A stretch of 64,000 nt of DNA from positions 496,001 through 560,000 of the forward strand of contig VXBA01001641.1 in the NCBI GenBank assembly GCA_013399895.1, in the 5' to 3' direction. The stretch comes from Serilophus lunatus (Eukaryota > Chordata > Aves > Passeriformes > Eurylaimidae). Under the pieces are notes generated by a model. That model did no database searches, was not told the DNA's origin, and worked only from the letters and a program-made list of their open reading frames with translations. Every line of letters begins with the position of its first letter. The first letter of the stretch is position 1. Below, in pieces: positions 40,701 to 52,760 of this stretch. A program made the translations under genes and the position numbers.

Positions 40701-42778
40701 CCCACTGCCAGATAATCACTGAAATATCCTAGTCTCTTTCCTGGTCATTTTCACAGGAAATCAGACCTGTATCCAAAGAAGCATGCAGGATGGATGAGAG
40801 TAAAGGTTGTGTCTTTTGAGCACTGTTTGCTAATTTTAATTTTGTACAAATGAAAGAATTCATGTTTCATGGTTCCTTTTGCCTTTTTCTTCTTTTTCTG
40901 AGAAGAAGAAGGTTGCTTTGTGCAAGGGAGTGTCACATTTCTGCTCTCTTTGAAGGGCGTTTTGAACTTTTGCTCTATTAGAGAAATACTTGGAAATTGT
41001 TCCTCCATGTTCTTCATGTAGTTTTATGAGTTTTAACAGGACGCAAAAACAAGTTCCTTTACAAAAATTCTAGCCTGCAAATAAAGGGACCCTGTGTGCC
41101 CCACTGACTTGAAGAGGCATCACTGAATCAGACCTGTGGAGAACATGACTCAAAAATTTCAGTGTAAATCACCACAGTTACAAGTTCATTCCTACCTTAG
41201 CACAGGGCACTAATCCCAGTGTCAGAGTGGCAACAAAGTGCTATCCTGGTAATACTGTGGAGGTAGTCCAGAGTGTAACTTTATTGTTTCACACAAAACT
41301 GAGCCTTTAAACATCCTAATTCTTCACCAATCCATTTGAATTAAATGTAAAAGACGGCCTACAGACAGACCACCTTGACTGTGGTCCCACCAGCTCTTAA
41401 AGGTCAGGCAGATGAGGTGCAAGAGGAGCAGAGGAATGCAGCAGTGAAGGATGAGGCTCAGGCACAGTAAAAATGGGATTATCAGTTTAGTATGTGGCCT
41501 GACTGCTCAGTAACCCAACTCTGTTTTTGAGAGAAGGTTATTTTCAGGAAAAATACAAAACTTCTTTAAGTGTCTTCAGTCCTTGCAGATACCCAGAATG
41601 AGCTTTAAAAAGCACACTTCCTGAAGCTGACTTACCACTAGGGTTTTAATACTGGTGAAAGTCCCAGAACTGTGTAGAAAGCAAGAGTTTCTATCTCTGC
41701 TGTGCCATGAATCATGCCTTTCAAGAGAATGTGTGTCATCTTTTCCCAGAAAGGCATCTGCAATTGATTTGCAAGTGATCACTTCGCGGAATGGAGGCCT
41801 GGTCTACAACACAAATAAAGGATAATAAATGACAGGCTTCCAAATTTCCAAAGGCATGTATCCAGTCTTCTAAAAATTTGGAGCAGATTGTCAACTGGAA
41901 CACTCCCCACTGTCTCTATCCAGTCCTTTAAATGCACATTTAAGAAGGAAAGAAAGATAATCCTGTGATTAATCCCAAGAAATAGGTTCAAGGGGAATCT
42001 CAGGCCGGTGGCAGAGCTGAGATTGGCTTACTGAGTCAATTAATATGGCTTAACTTGTCAATGCCTCCATTCTCCAAAAGGGCAAACAAGAGTTTACACC
42101 TTTGGTACTGTCTTAAACCTTTCATGTTTTTGAAGGGCTTTAGGACTGCCAGATAGAGACTGTGTATTGTACAGTCTGTAGAGCCCTTAAGGTGGTTTGC
42201 TTAAAGTTTGAGCAGTCCCTTTGGTGAACATATCTACAGAAGTGTCACTTGTCAAACACATAGAAAACGGTGGTTTTTTCAGGGACATTAGAAGGGAATA
42301 TATAGCAAATGCTCCTCAAGTGAAAATAATAGAGCTGTACAGAATCAAAATAATTATTTTTTGTGGATTAATCCTTAGTAGTTCTGTGTTCATTTGAAAG
42401 GAGCAAACTTTTATTTTTCCATTGATTTAGCTTAGAGGATTTTTTCACTGTTACTAGACAAAGACAGTGATGCTTAAATTTTCAGAATTCTTCCAGGAAA
42501 ATTGCTTTGGGCAATTCCCTGTAACATCAAGGAGAATTGCAAAGCTAAAATCTGAACACTGGAAAATCCTGAAAATCTAACTTAGTTATATGGCATAAAA
42601 ATAAGGGCTTTAATGAAATTCTTGTTAAATGCAGTAGCATGAATGCAGAACTAAAAATATGTGCTGTAGGGAAACTAAAAGAAGACAGCGTCTATCATTT
42701 TGTCGGCAAAATGTTTTCATAGCTAAACCTGTTTGTGCATGCTGGGTGATAAATGCTTTGTGCTTTCAAGGAGTCCTT

Positions 42779-42793
42779 AAAAAAAAAAAAAAA
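42779..42793. repeat. Poly-A run
   Basis: About fifteen consecutive A. No retroposed body is recognisable upstream. Confidence 0.8.
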
Positions 42794-45700
42794 GACTTTT
42801 TAAGAGGTGCCTACCAACTCTGTTGCCATGACAGCTGCAAGCATCAGTGATAACCCAGAATTTCTATGTTGTAATGTGTGTGTACCCCCATTAACAAATT
42901 CCACAAATTAGTCTGTATCATTGATAGATGAGGTAGTCTGGTGGCCTACTATCAAAAATTGGAATTTAGTCAGAGAAGATCTAGATCCAAGCAAGTTCTG
43001 TTTCTGATACACTGTATTCCCACATGCTAATGATACACATTGTGGGAGATGCATAATACCTTTCAGACAAAAATTTCATTTCAAGTTTGCAGGCTGCCTG
43101 TGCTGCTGCAGTCTGCACTTGAAAGATAGGAAAGGAAGCATGGAGAAATCAGAAAGCTGGGCACAGAGAGCTCAAGATCACGTGCTAGAAATCAAGAATA
43201 AACGCTGATCTTTTGCTGTCTCTCAGCTGGGTGAATGTTGTTTTCATTACTTGAGCGTCAGCTTTTCTAAAAAAAGTCACTAACAGATTCTTGTTTCCTT
43301 TCACTTCAAATCTGGGACATGCCCATCCTTTTTAAGGCCTCTCTAGAATGAGAGGAGACAAGGACAAAAGACAGAAAGGCAAAAGTTAGGATTTTTCTTA
43401 TTGCTTAGCACCAGATTCACCTCTGTGAGGGAATGTCCTACCGGTAATTGATGTCTGGTGCTGGCTTTCTCTATGTCATTGAAGGAAAAGGTACAAACAA
43501 TTGCTTGCCTCCTACCAAAACTCTACCCTGCATCATCTCTGGGAACAATTGTGGTTCTGGAGAAGAGCTGCCATCCAGCCCCAGGAAACTCAGAGCACTA
43601 GTTCCTTGTTACCTTGTCTCTGTATCACCCTAGTCTTTTCAGATGATTGGGATGACATTTCCTGTTTTGTTCCATTGCTCTGTGTTCCCTGTCCTTGGCC
43701 TGTCAGCTCCCTGGGGCAGCAGCTGTCTGTGATTGCAGATGTTCATGTCCCTCAGCTGAGGAATCTCCAAGGTATGATACTGATGGTAAGTAAATAATTG
43801 CATGAAGCTGGTACCTCCCAGTTCCATGAGATTTGGCCTTCTTTTCTCTCGTATGCCTGAATGAATGAAAGAATTTCTGCCAGAGGTAAATGAGTTCTGC
43901 TTCTGGCTCTAGGGCCATTAGTGCACTGTATGTGCAGCTGACCATTCTGTTTAAGTGGCTTTTTTTTCCTGTTGTTTCCTGGGTCTATTATTTTCATACA
44001 TCTTTTCAGAACCAAGGAAGTAATTTATTGTTATATCAGATAGTGTGTAAAGTAAATGAAAGGTTTAATATGCTTCCTTTTGATTAAGACATCTGGAAAT
44101 AAATGCTCAGTTTGTCTGAGTGAGGGAGGAGAATTCCTACTTTACCAGCAACCTTCCATAAATCTCAAATACCTGGAAATATATACTACTGAAAGATGTT
44201 GATACACTCAGTGTATATAAATACAATTTTTCTCCTCTTATAATGGAGATTTCCATGAATGGACTGATCATCTTAACTACTATACTAGAGAAATACATTT
44301 ATTTCATGCTTTTTATTATTCTGTTACTTTTATTTCAGAGGAATTTTTGTGATGAAATGTGATGGGAAAATCTGTTTCTATTACAAATAAGGGAATCTAA
44401 TTTATATTTTATCCAACCTAAACCTGTCAGTTTTGCTTTTCCTAAGAATGTCTTTAAGGGACATTAACAATTGCTGTTCATCTTTATTCCAGAATTCTCT
44501 AATTGGTATTAAGGCTTGTCACTGTTATATTATATTAATTATAAAATAACACTCATCTGTTTTCTGAAGCCATAGTGGTAGAGTCCCACTCTGATTTCTA
44601 CTGGGTCTATACACTTCTGGATTTTCCAGGACTACAAAATGGATTCGGATGAAGCTTGAGTATAAAGTTAAATCCCTGACACAATAACTATAGTGCAATG
44701 GGCCAATGTACATATGATTATTTTATGCTAGCTGTGAGACTGTAGATGATATCTGGCTTGTTATAAAGAGTGCCACTGCCATATTAACCCATAAAAAACA
44801 TAAGAAAATCTGAGTCAGGAGAGTCTTACCTGGACAAGTGCTTTCTACTCTACATCTGCACCATTTTTTATTTTCTATCAGAAGCCACAGAGCTGGAGTT
44901 ATTGAATTGTCCAATCTCAGTCCAAATAACTTTCTTAAATTCACTCGAGGTCTTGGTAGTATATATCTTTCCTTCTATGATCTTACTTAGGATGAAAAAC
45001 AGAGCTATAATAAAAATGCGTAATCTGTGCAGAAATATGAAGGCGTGCCAACGTATTTTGGAAGTGGATTCTAGATTCCATTTTGGTTAAGATGAGAGGA
45101 AGAAATGTCAGTCATTTGCTATTGCCTTAAGGCAGAGTTTAAGAAAGGAAAAAAAAATGCTGAAATGCATGGGCGGGCAATGATGATTTCAGTTCCTCAA
45201 ATAGCTGCACTAGAGAAGAAGGCAGGATAAAGATAGAGTTCTCTAAGCTCCCCCAGTAAAAAGCATTATCAGTGGGATGAGTATTTTAATTGCTTTTATG
45301 CTGTTGATTTCAAACTTGAAACTATTAAAGCTATATCACTCTTGATATGGCAGAAAGATCCAGTAAAGGAGAGGAAAATAGAAGAAATACCCTTCATATT
45401 TGCTGTAATTTTCAATCTCTTTTCTTTAACACTCATTCTTCCTTCTGCCATTCTCTTCCTTGCCCTTTATTCCATTGATTAAACTAAAAAAAAACTAATT
45501 TAAAACTTTTCAGAGCATGAGTAGAACTGGTTCAAGCCAAATAAATACCCAACTGGGCCTGTTTTCTTCCTTCCACTTAATAATACAGCATGAAAACCAT
45601 TCAAATAGTTCAAAAAACTTCTTTTTCTAATTATTTTCCTGTCAAATTCAGCGAGCTGAAGAGTACAAAATTTCAATAGGCTGCAGTGCTCTTCTAGAGA

Positions 45701-45944
45701 AAAACAAATGGTAAGTTTTATGCAGGTAATAGAATTAAAACGATCTTTCCAGAAAGAATAGATATTTCTGTAAGATGTTTTGAATGTTTTCGCTGGAGAA
45801 CTTTTCTGTTTTAGCAGTGAAAGCTAGGAACACCTGAACCTGCAGAATCCCAAGCTGATTTTGCATATTAGACACCTTCTCCTTCCCCATCCTCACTCAG
45901 ATTAGGTAAACAAAATTTTAGTTCTGTGCCAGAGAATGCATTAA

Positions 45945-45998
45945 ACACACAGACACACACAGACACACACCCACATCTACACAGACACACACACACAC
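45945..45998. repeat. Interrupted (AC)n microsatellite
   Basis: ACACAC blocks interleaved with AGACAC and CATCTACACAG interruptions over about 54 bases. Imperfect, so probably less variable than a pure array. Confidence 0.9.
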
Positions 45999-45999
45999 T

Positions 46000-48900
46000 C
46001 TCAGATGCTGGTTGCTAAAAATTACTTATACCAGTAGGATTGAAGTTTAAATATCTCCCATGTAGGCCCTGCTTAATCATCCAGCTGTGCTGTGTTCAGC
46101 TGCCTGGAGTTCCCTCCCTTTAGAGCACTCTTTTAGTTACTTAACCTGCATTTTCCAGGAGCAGTTTAAACCAATTTTGTTGCACTTTGCCTGTGATACC
46201 TAATGAGACTAGCAGTTTTCCAGTATGCAAGGAAGACGAGGCTGGTGTTGAGCAAGGCCTGAGGGCTGCCCCTGAGAGTACAGACACAGCTATCTTCTTT
46301 CCTGCAAAGACATTACTGTTCCATAGCTCCAGGAAACATGCAGTAAAATGTTCAATTAAAGTGGATTACATGTTCTTAGCTGGTCAGATGCAATGCCTAG
46401 GCTTGAAAATGTGTTAGGGATCCAAGAAAGAGCACTGCTTCTTTGCTAACATCAGTCCTGCCTTTTATGTTTGTGGATGCATTTTGCTTTCATACTCCTT
46501 TGCAAATTTTCCTGGAAGCAATCTAGTTTTACAGAATGGTTACTTTCACTACAAACATTATATCCTGCACAAAATCTGGTTTGAACCCCTTTGCATTGCA
46601 ACAACTTAGGCTGAAAAGGGGGGGGTGTTTACTTCTATAATCTATATTAGTTTATTATAATGTGTTTTTTATTCTGTACATCCAGTTCCTTCACTGCCTG
46701 CCAGCACTGTCCCTGCAAATATTAAGGCCTCAAAACCTTTCAAGAGTGAGTTATTCAGGTAGCTCAGTTTCCTCTGTCCTCATTCAAGATTGGTTGTGTT
46801 CTGATATGACATGAGATATGTAAGAGAACTAAACATACTGTGGCTCATGCCTTTGTTTCCTGCTGTAACTACATGACAGTTGTTTTGTGTTGCAAAAGTT
46901 ATGCTTTTTTATATGGAAGGGATTGCTTTCCATTGGCTCCTGTAGCAACTACTACTGGAGGGAAAGAACATGATGAATATTAGAGTGGAAGAAATAAAGC
47001 TCTGTTGGAGCAAGTCCCTGAGAACCCTTCTATTTATTTGAGTTCAGTGTTTTAGGAAGTTATTACAATGAGCCATCCCAAAAACCAGCTCAGCAGAAAG
47101 ATGTATTTAACTGAAAGCCATTGTATTCAGCTCTCAGGGCAGATGCAGTACACTGTGCTAATTCAAGAATTAGAGCTCTTTGTTTAATCCCCTTATTTCT
47201 TCCTTTCAGCCTGGCATTGTTCCTTCTCTCGCTCCCAGACACACAGGGAGAGGCAGGTCCATTATATTCAACCCAAGGCCCAGCAGAAACCTGAAAGTAC
47301 ATCCCAGACTTATCCTTCCACTACTTCAAGCTTTCTAAATGCAACAAGTGACTGCAGCTTTTGTCTCTAGAGGAGCTGCTTAGAAAAACTTCTCCTCACT
47401 TTACTTTATCATCATCTGGAAAACCCTCCCTGATTCACAAGCTGACACAGAAGTTCGATTGAATTTTTGCCCACTCTCTCTCTTAATCATTTTTAGCCCA
47501 AACCCCCTGAGAAATAAGTATCCTTACACTAAAGTAAATCTATCAGCCAGTGTTGCTGTGTCTCAGTATGGAGTGATACACAGACTTGTCTCCACTTCTT
47601 CCTGCTGACTGGAACCTCAGCTGGATACAGGAAGACATGAGGGGGTTTTTTTAATTCTGTCAGCATCAGAGGTGCACTCTTTATATAGAATTGGCAGCTG
47701 CTTCTGTACAAAAACTTAAACATTTTACAGTGTCTTTTGAATGGCACAAAAGGTGGGAAAAAAGCCCACAGACCATAATTAATCCAAGTGTTCTCTACAC
47801 ACCCACTACAACATGTTGCAATCTCCATCTTGTCAAATGGATGCACCACCTTCCATGATAAACCCTCAGATAATGCTGGAGGATGCAACTTAAAGACCAG
47901 CAGACAATAAATAAATAATTTTGCCTTCACTTAATGTATTGATGATTACACATAGCTCTTTGCTTTTTAAGTCAGTGCCAGAGACACATGTTAACTAAAT
48001 AAACTTGTATAAGTGTGTCTGTGCATGTGTGTTTAAGTGTGACTGTGTGATTAATTGTGTGTGTATGTGTGTGTGTAGAAAGGCAGAAGATACATCTCAT
48101 GGGAGGCAAATGGTAGGTGGCATGCTTATTTTTAAGTAGTGTTTCTATGAGTAACAGTTCTCAAGTTGTTTAGAAATATTTTACCAAAACTTAATGAAGG
48201 GTAATTAAAGAAAATATTTTCCATTTAAACACTTCTTCTAGTCCAGTAGATCTCAGCCTTATTCTTCCAGACCGATCTTTCTGCATATGCAAAAGTAGCA
48301 TATTACTGAATTAAGTAGCATTCAGTAGTTGACACAGCTATTTTCTATTCATATGAAAGGAGAATATATGTTGGTTCCCAGTAATTACTGCCCTAGCTTT
48401 TTGATAAGTGTGAATTGTAAAGATGAGTAGCATGATCCATAAAATCAGAAAATGTTATCACACTTAACAGAAGAAAAAGTAACTGCTGCAAAGGATTTCT
48501 GGATTTTTTCTTCAGCAAAAGTGAGCTTGTCAGAGCTACGAGTGTTTGCACTGATGTGATGGTGTTGTACAGCCAACAAACTTTTCTGGTAAAGGTATGG
48601 CTGAGCACATCTTTCAACACTGTAAATTATACTGAGTTTGTGGAAGCCATGTATCCCCCCCGGATTTGTGAAAGTGGGAGAGAATTATACTACTTTCATA
48701 TTAGCTCAAGCTAATAAAATATCTCTGAGAGATCCCACAGAGTTCCAGAAAGATATGTTAGCCCAAAATTTCCAAAACTTGAGTCACTATTTTGCTAGAA
48801 AAGGATGTGGTATTGTCATTACTGACCTTAATACAACTGGAGAATTACACACCCACAAGTCAGAGGGCCAGGATCAGTTCCCCTGGGAGATGAACCAGAT

Positions 48901-50178
48901 TTTCTGAGGTAAGAGGTAGCTGAAGCATAGGGTACAGATTTCCAGAACAGACTGCATCTGCTTAAGCTGTACTGGCATTTAGTTCAGTAAGTAGTTCTTT
49001 ATAACACTACAGTGAGATGTTATTGTGGCTTTAGTTAAATGCTCCATTTTCTCTTAGCATGAGTTATCACATCATCAAGCCATTAGTATTAGTTAATGGA
49101 AACCAAGCATTATGGCACCACAAGCTATTGTAACATTTCCTGAAGAAGATATATGATATTTCCAGAAGGCATCCTAAACTACTTTTTTAACTGCTTTGCA
49201 TACCAGGAAAGAAACACCACAAGCAATATACCCCTGTAAACATTTTTTTAATAGCTATCATTTCAGAATGAGGAAGATAAAAAGGAAAATAAATAAAAGA
49301 AAGCCTCAGTAGATGAATTTTCTCTTGAGCTGGGACTTGCTGGACAGCATAACATCTCAGATATCTTAAAGAATATTTAGGACTTCCATCTTTGCAAGCA
49401 ACATATCTGAAAGGTAGAAGACAGGAGAGATGTGGAAGAGGCTTTTACTGGGTAGTGTGTAGTTCCAGCATCTTTGTAAATTTTTTACTTACAAAAGAGC
49501 CATTTTAGTTTTATAAACCCTGAGTGACTGCAAACTCTTACCCAGCATGTGGGATTTGCAATATGCTCTCTGAATACTCATGGCCAGGAGAGAGGGTGAG
49601 TAATAGGTGAATAAAGTAATACTTACAAGCAGAATGAACAGGTGACATGGTAGGTCTTGGACTGCCACAGATGTTGGATTCCCTGGGAAACAAAAATATT
49701 CACACAAACACAGAAGCTTGAGAAAGGAGAATCAAATCTGCTTGAAGAAGAAACTAGAGAAGTTAGGTTTAGGGCAGAGTGTCCTACTATCTCATAGCAG
49801 GTGGACACAGAGGTTGAGGAACTAGAAATTAATGAAATACAGGTGGTCAGGGATAACTGGAAAACCCTATCAGCTTTTAAAGGTATTTGGTGGTCCATGG
49901 CACACTTGCATAAAGAATACCTTGAAAGACCTGGGCAGACCATCTGGCTTCTCTCTTTGAAAGAAACTTGACAATGGGTAGTTCAATGTTATGAATGCTT
50001 CTAAGACAAAGGCATTCTGCCTGAAAGACATACATGGTTTCCAGCAAGAGTCAGGGAGGGAGAGAAAATCTGTCACCTCACTTAGAAATACGATGGTATT
50101 GGAACACCTTCGGAAGGTATTTAGGAAGTCCTACTTAGAGACCTGATCTGCTGTGTCCTGAGATGGTGAAATAGGCAG
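46000..50178. other. Unique sequence with two curious open frames
   Basis: It contains the TG repeat at 48.0 kb and open frames of 133 codons (minus, 47529-47930) and 89 codons (plus, 48638-48907), which are discussed as findings. No transposon or RNA gene is recognised. Confidence 0.5.
48013..48077. repeat. Interrupted (TG)n microsatellite
   Basis: TGTGTG blocks separated by CTG, CATG, TTTAAG and ATTAAT interruptions over 65 bases. Confidence 0.88.
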
Positions 50179-50180
50179 GT

Positions 50181-50246
50181 GGATGGATGGATGGATGGAT
50201 GGATGGATGGATGGATGGATGGATGGATGGATGGATGGATGATGAT
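50181..50246. repeat. (GGAT)n microsatellite, 15 perfect units
   Basis: Positions 50181-50240 are fifteen uninterrupted GGAT units, followed by GATGAT. A perfect array this long is expected to be highly length-variable. It ends about 130 bases before the CR1 3' terminus at 50379. Confidence 0.97.
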
Positions 50247-50378
50247 CTTCTTTTGTTTGAGCAGCCTTGTTCTTTTTTGTTTCTATTAAAGTCAGTCTAG
50301 GAGACTCAGTCAGTCTGTACCCACAGTGATCAACACTGAATAGCAGCTGCTTAGTTTTTTTAACTACCCCCTGACAGT

Positions 50379-50408
50379 AGAATCATAGAATCAATTGGGT
50401 TGGAGAGG
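50379..50408 (-). mobile_element. CR1 3' terminus, left part of a split copy
   Basis: The run AGAATCATAGAATCAATTGG followed by GTTGGAGAGG is the reverse complement of a CR1 3' end, with its octamers and the block usually written CCAACC. The match breaks off at 50408. It resumes at about 52101 with ACATTAGGCATCATCTAGTT, which is the next part of CR1. The two parts are one element interrupted by the LTR between them. Confidence 0.85.
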
Positions 50409-52100
50409 TGTCCAGGTCTGGTGGACAAATTATTGGTTAATAAATTATGGATACAGATGTATTAAAGAAGTAAGAATATATTATATGAGGTAGAAAAAAA
50501 AATAAAATAGTAAAATACCAAAAACCCACAGAAGAAAACCCAACAACCACTTCCCAAAAACCCAAAACAGCTCACCAGACACACACACCCCCCAATCCCA
50601 CTCCCCACCAGGCAATTAACAAAACAAAGAGAAACATATTCCCCATTTCAACGTCCGATGGTGCAGTTGATTCAAGGTAGATGGCAGGGGGAGGGGGGGT
50701 GTTAGCGCCAGAGGAGGCAATGGTGAGATGATTGCTGGAAGGCAGACACTTGCTGTCTGCTGCTGGCTGGTCCTTGGAATATGCCACCGGAGAGAAGAGA
50801 TGACCCACAGAGCATGTGGTGATTTCCACGATGGCGGTCACTGGAAAACCCAGGCACTGAGACTAGTTCCTTCTCCAGTGAACTCCCAGGCATGAAAGAG
50901 AGAGAAGATTGGGGAATTCTCTGATTATATAGTCCTCCAACTCCCTCTGAATCTCTGTCCTGCGCGTCTCCCCCAGTCCACCCCAAACAGGGGCGATCTC
51001 GCTCCTCACCGAATCCCCGCTGGTGTTTTCTGGGCCTGTCCCACCCCAGCTGTGCCCCAGCTGTGCCCCAGCTTTGCCTCCGGACTCCACCTTCAGAGCC
51101 CCGCCATGGGTCAAAACGATGTGGCGCCATCACATGCTGCCACCATGGTGCCACCACCACCAGCTATGGTGACCCCTGCCACCACAGCTCAGCCGGGGGG
51201 CCCGGCCATGCCTTTGCCGCGTGGAGAAAAATTCACAAAAACCGCTGCAGAGCACCAACACCCTGCGCTGAAACCGACATGGTGCTACCACGTGTCACCC
51301 TCCCCACTGCTGGGGCTGCTGCCCATAGCTGCACCAGCATGGGCAACACAGGGAATGCTGCTGCATGACCACCGGTGGGTCCCCACGACACACCAACCAA
51401 CAGACTGGAGCAGGCTCGCCTGCCACCGCCACCGTCGGTGCACATTTCGTGCGACTGATTCGGTGCCGCATTCACCCCGCCGCACCCACTGTCGCACCAC
51501 GCCAGCAGCACTGCCACTGCTGCGTGCCACCAGGTTGGACCCATGGTGAAAAAAAACACCAGAGCCTCCCCTGGCTCTGGTTCTCCCCGGTACTGTGTCG
51601 CTTCCATACACCCCATCCAGCGCCGTGACCTCCCCGCAGCCTCCACTGACGTGCTGCGCCAGTTGCGCTGCCCACCACTGCATCACTGGCGTGGGGAACA
51701 CCGCTGTGGCATCGCTCGAGCAAACCCCATGGCACCAAACACACATAGAAACCCAGAGACACGCCATGCCATGACCAGGTGCCGCAAAATCCCTTTCCCA
51801 GTAATCCCAGTCCCCCCATCCTTTTTGGGCATTCCTGGCTGTCCTTGCAGTTGTGGGGCAGCGTGCACCCAAAGATTGTGTTCTCCTCAAACACCCCTCC
51901 CCTCACCCTCACTGGCCGCAGTCCCACACGTGCCCCCCCCCACTTCCCCAGAAGCAGAAAACACACATGAACCAAGGGGGAAGAGGGTGGGGGAGGGGAG
52001 GGGCAGAGGGGTGGAGAGGAAACGGGGAAGGAAAAAATCTTTTTATTTAAAACTGGGTTAATATAGAAAAAGTTTTCCCAGCTTCAGCTAAACCACGACA
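50409..52100 (-). mobile_element. Solo LTR of an avian endogenous retrovirus, inserted in CR1
   Basis: The insert is bounded by TGTCCAGG on the left and CCACGACA on the right. Read on the minus strand it starts TGTCGTGGTTTAGCTGAAGC and ends GACCTGGACA, giving the TG...CA ends and short inverted repeat of an LTR. I recall a widespread avian LTR beginning TGTCCTGGTTTCAGCTGGGA. After a TATA-like CTATATAATC near 50925-50935 (minus strand), a T-rich R/U5 part follows, with GGTGAGCTG and TTTTATTTTT blocks similar to that family. Flanks AGAGG and AAAGC agree at three of five bases, as a decayed target duplication might. No gag, pol or env sequence lies inside, so it appears to be a solo LTR. At 1.69 kb it is long: the U3-like part is expanded and GC-rich. 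The exact family and the TATA call are inference. Confidence 0.75.
50947..52065. other. GC- and CpG-rich low-complexity part of the LTR
   Basis: About 1.1 kb of C-rich plus strand with frequent CCA, GCC and TGCCAC words, local near-duplications (AGCTGTGCCCC twice at about 51050-51070) and many CpG. Long open frames overlap on both strands (201 and 167 codons minus; 172 and 165 codons plus), as expected when stop codons are rare through base composition. None resembles a retroviral protein. It corresponds to the U3-like portion of the LTR. Confidence 0.7.
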
Positions 52101-52760
52101 AAAGCACATTAGGCATCATCTAGTTCCAACCCCGCTGCCATGGTTAAGGATGACATTCTGTAGACCAGATTGATCAGGTTGCCATCCAGCCTGAAATTGA
52201 TCCTCCTTCCAGAGATGCAGCATCCGCTACTTCTCTGGACAACTTGTTTCAGTGCTTCACCACCCTTTGAGTAAATAATTTCTTACTAACATCTAGTTTA
52301 AACCTGCCCTTTTCCAATGTAAAACCATTGTCCCTTGTCCTGTCATTAACTGCCTGTACAAAAAGTCCCTTTCCCTTCCTTTTTACAAGCCCCCTTATGA
52401 TACTGAAGGGTCACGGAGATCTCCCTGAAGCTGTCTTTTCTCCATGCTGAACAGCTCTCTCAACCTGTCTTCACAGGAGAGGTGCTCCAGACTTCATGGC
52501 CCTCCTCTGACCTGTTGTAACGTCTTTTTTGTGCTGGGGATCCCAGAGCTGGATGCAACACTGCAGAGGAGTTCTCACAAGGGCAAAGTAGGGGGATAGA
52601 ATCCCCTCTCTCAATCTGCTGGTTTAGATGCAGCCCAGGACACAGCTGGACTTCCAGGGTGTGAGCACAGACCATTGCACTTTTCATCCACAAGAACCCC
52701 CAAGTCCTCCTCCACAGAGCTGCTCTCAATGACTTCTCCCAGTCTGCACTGGGAGGCCTT
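52101..52760 (-). mobile_element. CR1 LINE, right part of a split copy
   Basis: The minus-strand CR1 continues after the LTR insertion with recognisable blocks: GGCATCATCTAGTTCCAACC, CATCCAGCC, TTCAGTGCTTCACCACCCTT, CCTTGTCCTGTCATTAACTG, a CTCCATGCTGAACAGCTCTC block, CTGGGGATCCCAGAGCTGGA, and finally CACAAGAACCCCCAAGTCCT. These correspond to the CR1 3' region and untranslated part read backwards. The copy extends further 5' than the others in this window, but the match is lost near 52760. There is no intact reverse transcriptase frame. Confidence 0.9.

Larger units (their letters stand above)
33966..45944. other. Long stretch of unique non-coding sequence
   Basis: About 12 kb in which I recognise no gene and at most one small repeat: a possible CR1 tail trace at 34750-34780, listed separately. 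A 15-base A-run lies at 42.78 kb. The patch at 35.69-35.96 kb looks like possible conserved non-coding DNA and is raised as a finding. Confidence 0.5.

Noticed and set aside
42929..42945. GAGGTAG word reminiscent of the let-7 seed
   Set aside because: The match stops after the first bases, and no hairpin partner is visible nearby.
51285..51890. 201-codon open frame on the minus strand, the longest in the window
   Set aside because: It lies in the GC-rich LTR segment where stop codons are rare, and equally long frames exist in other phases and on the other strand. The translation is Trp/Cys/Gly-rich with no retroviral or cellular domain.
51543..52061. 172-codon plus-strand open frame ending in a basic Arg/Gly/Lys tail
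   Set aside because: Same compositional cause. It runs into the purine-rich tract near 52.0 kb and resembles no known protein.
50409..52100. Full-length endogenous retrovirus
   Set aside because: There is no second LTR, primer-binding region, or gag/pol/env similarity. The content fits a single LTR.
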